Source of the DNA: Flavisolibacter sp. | GTDB lineage: Bacteria; Bacteroidota; Bacteroidia; Chitinophagales; Chitinophagaceae | Direction of reading: 5' to 3' | Assembly: GCA_013695175.1 (NCBI GenBank) | Contig: JACDAZ010000017.1 | Location: forward strand, 1 to 5,093 | DNA: 5,093 nucleotides | In this document: positions 1 to 5,093 of the stretch, one piece after another | How the letters are laid out: every line of letters begins with the position of its first letter | Position numbering within the stretch: the stretch's first letter is position 1 | Program-made: the position numbers and the translations under genes | The notes under the pieces: model-generated | What the model was told of the DNA's origin: nothing | What the model saw: the letters and a program-made list of their open reading frames with translations, nothing else | Database searches by the model: none

Positions 1-1
1 C

Positions 2-271
2 TTATTGGCTAATGCATTTTACAAAACGTCTACAATACTAATACCAATTGCTATTCATTTAGGCTGGAATGCTACAACCCAGATCATTTTTTCTGAAGGA
101 CCCATTGGTGATCAATTATTAACAAAAGTTGAACCGGTACCCGAAGTGACTGTTTCATGGTTAGTTTATATAATAGTCATTTATTTTCCTGTTATTAGCA
201 TGTTTGCTATAAATTATTTTCTATTAAGATTTAAAAGCAGAATAATTACCAATCATGAAAAAATAATTTAA
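2..271 (+). CDS. CPBP-family intramembrane metalloprotease, C-terminal part (5' end outside window)
   Basis: The reading frame is open to the left edge, so this is the last 89 residues of a longer gene; the TTG at position 5 is an internal leucine codon, not a start. Seen: a first hydrophobic segment (fragment residues about 10-30) carries His19-Leu-Gly-Trp-Asn23, matching the HxxxN third motif of CPBP (CAAX protease and bacteriocin-processing) membrane proteases. A second membrane helix lies at about residues 50-72, followed by a short basic tail that is probably cytoplasmic. In this family the His and Asn help form the membrane-embedded metal/active site together with upstream EExxxR and FxxxH motifs, which are not visible here. 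The physiological substrate cannot be inferred. The gene ends in TAA and is followed 44 bp later by a possible small peptide gene. Assignment rests on one motif plus topology, so it is good but not certain. Confidence 0.72.
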   Translation, partial: LLANAFYKTSTILIPIAIHLGWNATTQIIFSEGPIGDQLLTKVEPVPEVTVSWLVYIIVIYFPVISMFAINYFLLRFKSRIITNHEKII

Positions 272-315
272 ATTTAATTATAGGTTTAATTTATAATTGA
301 AAAGTAAATTTAATC

Positions 316-408
316 ATGAAAAACAAAGAAAAAGATATGGCAATTATTGCAGCTTCTGTTTTCCTGGCACTTGCCATGGCTATTGGTAATACTATTAGAA
401 AACTGTGA
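316..408 (+). CDS. possible small single-pass membrane peptide (30 aa)
   Basis: An ATG-to-TGA frame encodes 30 residues: a charged start (MKNKEKD), one hydrophobic stretch of about 19 residues (Met8 to about Ile27, rich in Ala, Ile, Leu), and a basic end (RKL). This is the pattern of a small single-pass membrane protein. The alternation of Ala/Ile/Leu codons with mixed third positions looks more gene-like than the surrounding AT-rich spacer. It starts 44 bp after the CPBP stop codon on the same strand, so it could be the end of that transcript. No Shine-Dalgarno sequence is seen, which is normal for Bacteroidota; the A-rich stretch before the ATG is compatible with initiation. I recognise no family. 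A frame this short can arise by chance, so the call is tentative. Confidence 0.35.
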   Translation: MKNKEKDMAIIAASVFLALAMAIGNTIRKL

Positions 409-548
409 TAAAAAAAATATGTTAGCTGATATTAAATTAATCTTCTAATTCTTTAGTAAATAATTTTAAAAACATAGTCTAATCTGAGGATTACTTTCAA
501 CAGTTAAAAAATAATTCTTTAATTGGCATCGTAATCTTACTATCATCT

Positions 549-564
549 ATCAGTAATTACTGAT
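549..564. repeat. perfect 16-bp palindrome (possible operator)
   Basis: ATCAGTAATTACTGAT reads the same on both strands over all 16 bases. With no loop it is unlikely to act as an RNA hairpin and is better suited to a dimeric DNA-binding protein. It lies about 25 bp upstream of the candidate -33 element at 589-592. The palindrome is directly seen; any regulatory role is inference, and one such palindrome in 5 kb of AT-rich DNA could be chance. Confidence 0.35.
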
Positions 565-588
565 TACATAAAATAGGTCATTTATACA

Positions 589-620
589 ATTGCGCAGGCA
601 GTGCTGTTAATTTACTTTTG
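589..620 (+). promoter_or_regulatory. candidate Bacteroidota-type promoter (-33/-7)
   Basis: Positions 613-620 read TACTTTTG, an exact match to the TAnnTTTG -7 element used by the primary sigma factor of Bacteroidota. Positions 589-592 read ATTG, three of four bases of the TTTG -33 element, with a 20-bp spacer, within the usual range. Transcription would start near 626-628 and run into the terminator at 721-746. The -7 motif alone is expected several times by chance in a window of this size and composition (another exact copy occurs inside the hydrolase gene at 2642-2649, - strand), so the support comes from the combination with spacing and terminator. Confidence 0.3.
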
Positions 621-626
621 TTATAC

Positions 627-746
627 CTTAATGAAAACAATAATCCAATCCTAAGTAAAGCCCAGGCATCCAATATTGATAAACCCATTAAACAACTTCA
701 ATTGATGACCTGAAATAATTTCCCCTTGAAAGAGGGGATTTTTTTT
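627..746 (+). ncRNA. hypothetical small RNA of about 120 nt
   Basis: The candidate promoter at 589-620 and the strong terminator at 721-746 bracket a stretch with no protein gene, so a short transcript is predicted. The start is approximate. The only reading frame at its beginning is ATG at 631 to TAA at 652-654 (seven residues, MKTIIQS), which would sit almost at the 5' end. I see no match to a known RNA family and no strong structure other than the 3' hairpin. The alternative is that the hairpin simply ends the upstream + strand genes and the convergent xth gene and no separate RNA exists. Confidence 0.2.
721..746 (+). terminator. rho-independent terminator, probably bidirectional
   Basis: A 7-bp stem (721-727 with 732-738; four C-G pairs, one terminal G-T pair) encloses a GAAA tetraloop and is followed by eight T at 739-746. 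This is a classic intrinsic terminator for + strand transcription. The T run overlaps the stop codon of the convergent exonuclease gene. Read on the - strand, the same hairpin is followed by a weaker T-containing tract, so it may also stop xth transcription. Confidence 0.85.
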
Positions 747-1521
747 ATTTAACAGCCAGTTCAATCCATACAGGTGCATGATCACTTGATTTTTCCCATC
801 CTCTCACATCCCTGTCAACACCGGCTGCTGTAAGTTGTTTTTCTATTTGCGGACTCAATAAAAAATGATCAATTCGTAACCCGGCATTTCTATCATAGGC
901 TTTTCTAAAATAATCCCAGAATGTATAAATAACTTCATCAGGATAGAATTTTCTTATGGCATCTGTCCAACCCTGCGCAACTAATTGATGAAATGCTGAA
1001 CGAACTTCCGGACGAAACAAGGCATCTTTTAACCATCGTTCGGGTTTATATACATCCAGTTCAGTAGGCATCACATTAAAATCACCGGTTAATACAACAG
1101 GTTTTTTAGTTGCAATAAGTTCTGATGCATGAATGGTCAGCCTTTCAAACCACTTTAATTTATAATCAAACTTGGGTCCCGGTGCAGGATTACCATTAGG
1201 TAGATAAAGACAACCTATAGTTATACCATCAACTATTGCTTCAATATATCGGCTATGCATATCTTCAGGATCGCCCGGCAACACTCTTGTTATTTCCTTT
1301 GGTTCTGAATTGCGAGATAATATTGCGACTCCATTCCAGCTTTTTTGTCCATGCCATATGGCATGATATCCTGCATCCTTAATGGCCTGCAAAGGAAATT
1401 TTTCTTCAGGCGCTTTTAATTCCTGCAGGCAAACAACATCAGGTTGTTTTTCATTCAACCATCTTAGCAAAACCGGTAACCTTCCATTGATACCATTTAC
1501 ATTATAAGTTGCAATTCGCAT
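745..1521 (-). CDS. xth: exodeoxyribonuclease III (AP endonuclease, EEP family)
   Basis: This 258-residue protein is a full-length exonuclease III of the endonuclease/exonuclease/phosphatase fold. It would cut DNA 5' of abasic sites and remove 3' blocking groups in base-excision repair in the cytoplasm, using Mg2+. Seen motifs, with the E. coli ExoIII equivalents from family knowledge: Asn7 in TYNVNG; metal-binding Glu34 in LQELK; Tyr106 in YLPNG (Tyr109); Asp147 and Asn149 in GDFNV (Asp151/Asn153); Asp218 in LRIDHFLLS (Asp229); and Asp247-His248 in SSDHAPV (catalytic His259). All active-site positions are intact and no signal peptide is present. ATG at 1519-1521 places the conserved MRIATYN start at residue 1, as in the family. 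It is the last gene of the - strand series, 85 bp after the membrane protein gene, and ends at the 721-746 hairpin. Confidence 0.96.
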   Translation of the reverse strand: MRIATYNVNGINGRLPVLLRWLNEKQPDVVCLQELKAPEEKFPLQAIKDAGYHAIWHGQKSWNGVAILSRNSEPKEITRVLPGDPEDMHSRYIEAIVDGITIGCLYLPNGNPAPGPKFDYKLKWFERLTIHASELIATKKPVVLTGDFNVMPTELDVYKPERWLKDALFRPEVRSAFHQLVAQGWTDAIRKFYPDEVIYTFWDYFRKAYDRNAGLRIDHFLLSPQIEKQLTAAGVDRDVRGWEKSSDHAPVWIELAVK

Positions 1522-1606
1522 ACATGTTTATTGTTGTTATGCTGAAATTAAATTAATTGCAGAAACAAAAGCATTGAAAATATTTCTGTCCCATCCAATT
1601 TATTTA

Positions 1607-2284
1607 TCACTTATCCAGGCTATGATCTTTTAAAACGATCTCTCCTTTTACAAGCCATGAAACACCAAAAGCTATCAGAGCAACCCACTCCAGCCAAAAA
1701 ACAGGTTTAAAAGTTGCTGAACCATCAGGTTCATTTTGCGTTAAACCAAAAAATGCAATCAAGGCTATACAAATAATAATTACGATACCAGATGTTCTGT
1801 AAATGATGTTCCTGATCTTTTTTTCTTTTGTTTTAATTCCCTTGCTTTTTGTAAAAAGAAAAAAGGAAATATAAGCCAACACTATAAAAAATAATGCAGC
1901 AGCTGTATAATGAATTACTCTTCTTATTTCATGATCCGGTAAATGAACAATGGCACAACTATGCGCACTGTTATCATTAGTAGGAAACAAGGCAATACAG
2001 ATGGCAAAAAATGCAGCTATGGATGTAGACCATTTATCAATTCTTTCAAGTCCATTATATGCAAACAGAAAAAAAGCAACAGCAAATAAAATTCCTACAA
2101 ATACACTTCCTGATACTGTATAATAATAATGGCTGATCGAATCCTGGACAATAATGCAATTACTGAAAAAATAATTTACAAAAAGCATAGCAGGAGCCAG
2201 GCTCATTCCCAGCCATCCTACAGATTTTCGAAGAGTCATAAAAGAAATAATGCGTGGGTCTAACTGGTCTTTTGTAGTTGCCAT
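1607..2284 (-). CDS. six-helix integral membrane protein of unknown function
   Basis: This 225-residue protein has six predicted membrane helices at about residues 22-40, 58-77, 86-101, 124-144, 164-182 and 195-213. The loop between helices 4 and 5 is strongly basic (KSKGIKTKEKK), which places both ends in the cytoplasm by the positive-inside rule. The opposite-face loops hold the likely conserved features: SISHYYYT (residues 49-56), FPTNDN (100-105) and a His-rich stretch around 108-125. WLEW at 197-200 opens helix 6. Cys43 and Cys110 both fall in outward loops and could form a disulfide. The layout recalls DUF998/Frag1-type membrane proteins, but I cannot assign a family with confidence and propose no function. 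The start is ATG at 2282-2284, 95 bp downstream of the hydrolase gene. No strong promoter was found in that gap; a weak 6-bp inverted repeat (2336-2341/2356-2361) lies there without a T run. Confidence 0.85.
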   Translation of the reverse strand: MATTKDQLDPRIISFMTLRKSVGWLGMSLAPAMLFVNYFFSNCIIVQDSISHYYYTVSGSVFVGILFAVAFFLFAYNGLERIDKWSTSIAAFFAICIALFPTNDNSAHSCAIVHLPDHEIRRVIHYTAAALFFIVLAYISFFLFTKSKGIKTKEKKIRNIIYRTSGIVIIICIALIAFFGLTQNEPDGSATFKPVFWLEWVALIAFGVSWLVKGEIVLKDHSLDK

Positions 2285-2379
2285 CGTTATTACTTCTTCA
2301 AAATGAAATAAATTTTTGTTACTTAACAGCTAAACAAGTGCTACAAAAGAAAATTGCACTTATTACTTGAACTTAGAAA

Positions 2380-4263
2380 TTAAAAACCTTTAATAGCTTT
2401 TTTTTCGCCACCCGCTTCTATAACAGATGTTCCCATAACACTGATAGTTGATTTAATAAAATCCTTTTCATCTGCTTTATATATATTATCTACATACTTC
2501 TGTGGGTTACGATCTATGTAAGGAAACCAGGTACTATGTATTTGTATCATAATCCTGTGTCCTTTTTTAAATGTATGTAGTACATCCTGTAAGGGTACAT
2601 TCACATCACTTACCTGACCGGGTACAAAAGGTTGTGGTTTTTCAAAGCTATTCCTGAACCTGCCTCTAAAAACTTCAGCTCTTACCAATTGCTGATATCC
2701 GCCCATAGTTACATTTTTGGGATTATGTTCATACTCCGGATGGTATTGCGGATATACATCAATAAGTTTCACCACAAAATCTGCGTCTGTACCCGTCATT
2801 GACACTTTTAATCTTGCCAGAATTTCACCTGCAATTGTAACATCTTTGGTTAGAGTGTCAGTTTCAAAAGTCAATACATCCGGCCTGCGGGAAGCATAAC
2901 GTTGATCATCGCTCATATACCTGCGTGGAGTAAATGTCAGTGCTTCGATTTCAGATGTATATGGAACCGGTTTATCAGGATCACTTACATAAGAAAAAAT
3001 AGCATTTTCATTTATTGATTTATCAAGTGAAAGCTTTCCGTTTTCGCCAAAATAAAAACGAACTGAAGGCAGTTCTTTTGGTGGCCATGCATCAAATTTC
3101 TGCCACTGTTTTGTTCCTGTATTAAACATATAAGCTTCAGGTAAATTTGCATTGCCTTCATCTTTTAAATGGTAAGCAAAGAATGGAAGTTCTATTTCCC
3201 GCTGGTAAAAAGTAGAAATGCTGTCGCCAAAATAAATATGGTTGTGAATGCTTTTTCCTTTCTCACTTGCCCAGTCGCCATGCGCCCAAGGTCCCATTAC
3301 AATCATATTTTTAGCAGCGGGAGAAGTTTTTTCTATGGTTTTGTAAATATTAAGAGGTCCATATAAATCTTCTGCATCAAACCAGCCACCAACAGTCATT
3401 ACAGCAGGTTTTATGTTTTGTAAGTGTGGCAATATGTTCCGCCTTTGCCAGAAGGTATCATAATTAGGATGATTAATGATCTGTTGCCAGAAAAAATTAT
3501 CGTGCTGATATTTCTCTGTAATATTTTTCAAAGGTCCCAGGCGTAAATAAAAATCATAAGCATCTTTAACAGGTAAAGAAAATAGGCGCCTCAATTCTGT
3601 ATTAAACCAATCTGTTCTTGTATTTTCTTTTTTTTGATACCCAAAAACAGCGAAAGCCGGTGTATAGCTTAACAGGTAAGCACCCATATGGTGAAAATCA
3701 TCAAAAAAGAAATCGGCTATTGGTGCCTGTGGTGAAACGGCTTTCAATGCAGGATGCGCATCCGGTAAAGCGGCAGCAGAATAAAAACCAGGATAAGAAA
3801 TTCCATACATTCCTACTCTGCCATTATTACTCTTTATATTTTTTATCATCCATTCAATGCTGTCCCAGGTGTCGGAACTTTCATCAATTGCTTTTTTATT
3901 TTTAAGATCATTACCCGGTATATTGGGGCGCATGTTATCATACAATCCTTCACTCATATAACGGCCACGCACATCCTGAAAAGCAAAAATATATCCATCC
4001 TTTACAAGAAGATCTGACGGATGCCCATGCAATTTCCAATCAGTGTAAGATGAAGCATTATATGGTGTACGGTTTAAGAGTACAGGATAAGCTTTAGACT
4101 TATCCTTTGGAACATAAACTACTGTAAAAAGCTTAATGCCATCACGCATAGGTACCTGGTATTCGAACTTATCATAATACTGCCTCACAAAAATTGAATC
4201 TTGATTTTGAGCATATAAAGCAGAAGACGTTATAGAAAATAATAGCAAGAATAAAAATCGCAT
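2380..4263 (-). CDS. secreted CocE/NonD-type serine hydrolase, alpha-amino acid ester hydrolase-like
   Basis: A 627-residue exported hydrolase of the X-Pro dipeptidyl-peptidase S15/CocE group. Residues 1-18 form a signal peptide with probable cleavage after Ala18 (YA|QN), giving a periplasmic or secreted enzyme. The alpha/beta-hydrolase domain spans about residues 30-345: nucleophile Ser156 in GISYPG, Asp296 in GGWFDAED, and His328 in GPWAHGD complete a catalytic triad, and a helical cap lies at about 190-285. The remainder (about 385-610) is the beta jelly-roll C-terminal domain of the family. Asp189, Glu298 and Asp299 occupy the positions of the acidic cluster that binds the substrate amino group in alpha-amino acid ester hydrolases (family knowledge, aligned by eye), so cleavage or transfer of amino-acid esters or related acyl compounds is the best guess. 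A dipeptidase or general esterase role remains possible. ATG at 4261-4263 is chosen because the signal peptide starts there. The SPFH terminator lies upstream, so a promoter should lie in 4264-4468, but I found no convincing one. Confidence 0.92.
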   Translation of the reverse strand: MRFLFLLLFSITSSALYAQNQDSIFVRQYYDKFEYQVPMRDGIKLFTVVYVPKDKSKAYPVLLNRTPYNASSYTDWKLHGHPSDLLVKDGYIFAFQDVRGRYMSEGLYDNMRPNIPGNDLKNKKAIDESSDTWDSIEWMIKNIKSNNGRVGMYGISYPGFYSAAALPDAHPALKAVSPQAPIADFFFDDFHHMGAYLLSYTPAFAVFGYQKKENTRTDWFNTELRRLFSLPVKDAYDFYLRLGPLKNITEKYQHDNFFWQQIINHPNYDTFWQRRNILPHLQNIKPAVMTVGGWFDAEDLYGPLNIYKTIEKTSPAAKNMIVMGPWAHGDWASEKGKSIHNHIYFGDSISTFYQREIELPFFAYHLKDEGNANLPEAYMFNTGTKQWQKFDAWPPKELPSVRFYFGENGKLSLDKSINENAIFSYVSDPDKPVPYTSEIEALTFTPRRYMSDDQRYASRRPDVLTFETDTLTKDVTIAGEILARLKVSMTGTDADFVVKLIDVYPQYHPEYEHNPKNVTMGGYQQLVRAEVFRGRFRNSFEKPQPFVPGQVSDVNVPLQDVLHTFKKGHRIMIQIHSTWFPYIDRNPQKYVDNIYKADEKDFIKSTISVMGTSVIEAGGEKKAIKGF

Positions 4264-4468
4264 GGAAAAAGAGTTTAAGGAATATCTAAACTACAATAAA
4301 AAATTACTCCATCTTATATGTAGTTGCCTTTCTTATTGTCTCCCAATCTTTGAAGGAATAATACAATGTGTTTGTGAATTTGTTACTCTCTCTTATAATG
4401 GTATTGATGATGGATGAAAACTTTATAAACAAAAAGCTATCAATTCTTATTTGGTTCAGATCACAATT

Positions 4469-4502
4469 AAAAAAGCCTGACTACAAGTTCGTAATCAGGC
4501 TT
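4469..4502 (-). terminator. rho-independent terminator of the SPFH gene
   Basis: Bases 4473-4480 (AAGCCTGA) pair with 4495-4502 (TCAGGCTT). After one C/A mismatch, three more pairs (4482-4484 with 4491-4493) close a six-base loop. On the - strand the hairpin runs into six T (complement of 4469-4474). It begins 22 bp after the stop codon of the SPFH gene and separates that gene's transcript from the hydrolase gene downstream. Confidence 0.88.
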
Positions 4503-4524
4503 AATATTATTTTAAAGAATCTAT

Positions 4525-5093
4525 CTACCTTCTCAGCTCTGGTTGTTGTTCTACCTTGGCCTTATTCAATACAGTGGTTATACTGGCAATAACACCTGCA
4601 ATATCAGAAAGATCTGCAGGGAGTATCATGGTATTATTGATCTTAGCCAGCTTACCAAATTCCGTTAAATATTGTTCTGCTATCCGAAGGTTCACCGCAT
4701 TCATACCACCTTCGCTATTGATAGATTTGGCAATTTCCATGATACCTTTTGCAGTAGCTACAGCCACCAGTTCAATTTCTGATGCAGTACCCGATGCTTC
4801 ATTTATTCGTCTTTGCATTTCACCTTCCGATCTGGCAATCGTTTCCTGCTTCTCTCCTTCTGCCCTGTTTATCTTGGCTTGCTTATCACCTTCCGATTCT
4901 GCAATCAATGCCCGCTTTTCTCTTTCTGCACGCATTTGTTTTTCCATGGCATCTTTAATGCTTTGTGGTGGTGATATATTTTTCACTTCGTAACGCGAAA
5001 CTTTGATACCCCATGGAACGCTTGCTTTGTCAACAGCTTCCACTATACTTACATTGACTGTTTCTCTTTCTTCAAATGTTTTATCAAGTTCCA
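4525..5093 (-). CDS. SPFH/band-7 domain protein (stomatin/paraslipin, QmcA-like), C-terminal part
   Basis: The frame is open to the right edge, so the 188 visible residues are the end of a protein normally about 300 long; the N-terminal membrane anchor and most of the SPFH domain are outside. The GTG at 5041-5043 is an internal valine codon. Seen: the end of the SPFH domain (ELDKTFEERE, then PWGIKVSRYEVKNISPP at about residues 27-43), typical of stomatin/paraslipin proteins. A charged coiled-coil stretch of four 11-residue repeats follows (about 55-98), then an Ala-rich helix and the conserved end (AEQYLTEFGKLAKINNTMILPADL). Proteins of this family assemble into large membrane-bound rings or cages and influence membrane protein quality control and lipid organisation. 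An NfeD-type partner gene is often adjacent in this family but would lie outside the window. Stop is TAG, followed by the hairpin at 4469-4502. Confidence 0.93.
   Translation of the reverse strand, partial: ELDKTFEERETVNVSIVEAVDKASVPWGIKVSRYEVKNISPPQSIKDAMEKQMRAEREKRALIAESEGDKQAKINRAEGEKQETIARSEGEMQRRINEASGTASEIELVAVATAKGIMEIAKSINSEGGMNAVNLRIAEQYLTEFGKLAKINNTMILPADLSDIAGVIASITTVLNKAKVEQQPELRR
4798..4929 (-). repeat. four tandem 33-bp units encoding 11-residue coiled-coil repeats
   Basis: Within the SPFH gene the protein reads AEREK..., SEGDKQ..., AEGEKQ..., SEGEMQ..., each beginning exactly 11 residues after the last. The DNA units begin at 4929, 4896, 4863 and 4830 going leftwards. Two of them share CACCTTCCGA exactly on the + strand (4821-4830 and 4887-4896, 66 bp apart). 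Hendecad periodicity favours a straight or slightly right-handed coiled coil, in keeping with the long helices that build SPFH cages. This is a normal family trait, seen here with unusually regular DNA. Confidence 0.8.

Larger units (their letters stand above)
409..720. other. 312-bp spacer without a convincing protein gene
   Basis: This AT-rich stretch has no uninterrupted reading frame of useful size on either strand. One + frame (codons in register with 483-713) is open for 26 codons, has a single TGA at 561-563, and is then open for 49 codons to a TGA at 711-713. It lacks a plausible ATG near its beginning, so it may be a decayed gene or simply chance. The region also holds a perfect 16-bp palindrome, a candidate promoter at 589-620, and a seven-codon ATG frame at 631-654. 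The terminator at 721-746 closes it. Confidence 0.5.

Noticed and set aside
425..1558. A near-identical 18-bp sequence at 425-442 and 1541-1558 (16 of 18 bases, GCTGA.ATTAAATTAAT), flanking the xth region in direct orientation
   Set aside because: It is mostly A and T, lacks any mobile-element features between the copies, and xth is an ordinary core gene, so chance similarity is the simplest explanation.
2336..2361. Inverted repeat AAGTGC/GCACTT between the hydrolase and membrane protein genes, considered as a terminator
   Set aside because: The stem is only 6 bp with a 14-base loop, and no T run follows on either strand.
2642..2649. An exact TAnnTTTG promoter-like element on the - strand inside the hydrolase gene
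   Set aside because: No matching -33 element was seen and it lies deep in a coding region; such matches are expected by chance in AT-rich DNA.
3618..3905. A 95-codon + strand frame and two shorter ones (2717-2899, 3169-3366) inside the hydrolase region
   Set aside because: All are antisense to the intact hydrolase, whose catalytic motifs and length are complete on the other strand.
4368..4592. A 74-codon GTG-started + strand frame with a hydrophobic beginning
   Set aside because: It runs straight through the SPFH terminator hairpin and antisense into the 3' end of the well-supported SPFH gene, so it is a chance frame.
4556..4993. A 145-codon + strand frame opposite the SPFH gene
   Set aside because: It is antisense to a clearly conserved coding sequence; its openness follows from the Glu/Ala/Lys-rich repeats of the real gene.

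Overview
The window looks like chromosomal DNA of a Bacteroidota bacterium, most likely from the Chitinophagaceae/Sphingobacteriales side. The evidence is the AT-rich composition, start codons with no obvious Shine-Dalgarno sequence, a secreted protein whose signal peptide ends in the common '...YAQ' form, and an xth/CocE/SPFH gene set typical of the group. This taxonomic reading is an inference from style; no marker gene is present. I see no transposase, CRISPR array, tRNA or rRNA.

Layout, left to right. The + strand enters with the last 89 codons of a CPBP (CAAX-like) membrane protease (2-271). A possible 30-residue single-helix membrane peptide follows (316-408). Positions 409-720 hold no convincing protein gene. 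They do contain a perfect 16-bp palindrome (549-564), a candidate Bacteroidota-type promoter (589-620), and a strong rho-independent terminator (721-746). The last two could bracket an undescribed RNA of about 120 nt.

From 745 rightwards every gene is on the - strand. Read in the direction of transcription from the right edge, they are: the C-terminal 188 residues of an SPFH/band-7 (stomatin/paraslipin-like) membrane-scaffold protein (4525-5093) with its own terminator (4469-4502); a secreted CocE/NonD-type serine hydrolase with features of alpha-amino acid ester hydrolases (2380-4263); a six-helix integral membrane protein of unknown function (1607-2284); and exodeoxyribonuclease III (745-1521). 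The last three are spaced by 95 and 85 bp, so they may be co-transcribed or separately promoted. I see no functional link between them, and the order looks like ordinary housekeeping arrangement. The 721-746 hairpin lies between the converging + and - units and may stop both.

No obviously novel multi-gene system is visible. The points worth a second look are the possible small RNA, the 30-residue peptide, the palindrome, the acidic cluster in the hydrolase, and the regular 33-bp (11-residue) repeats in the SPFH gene.
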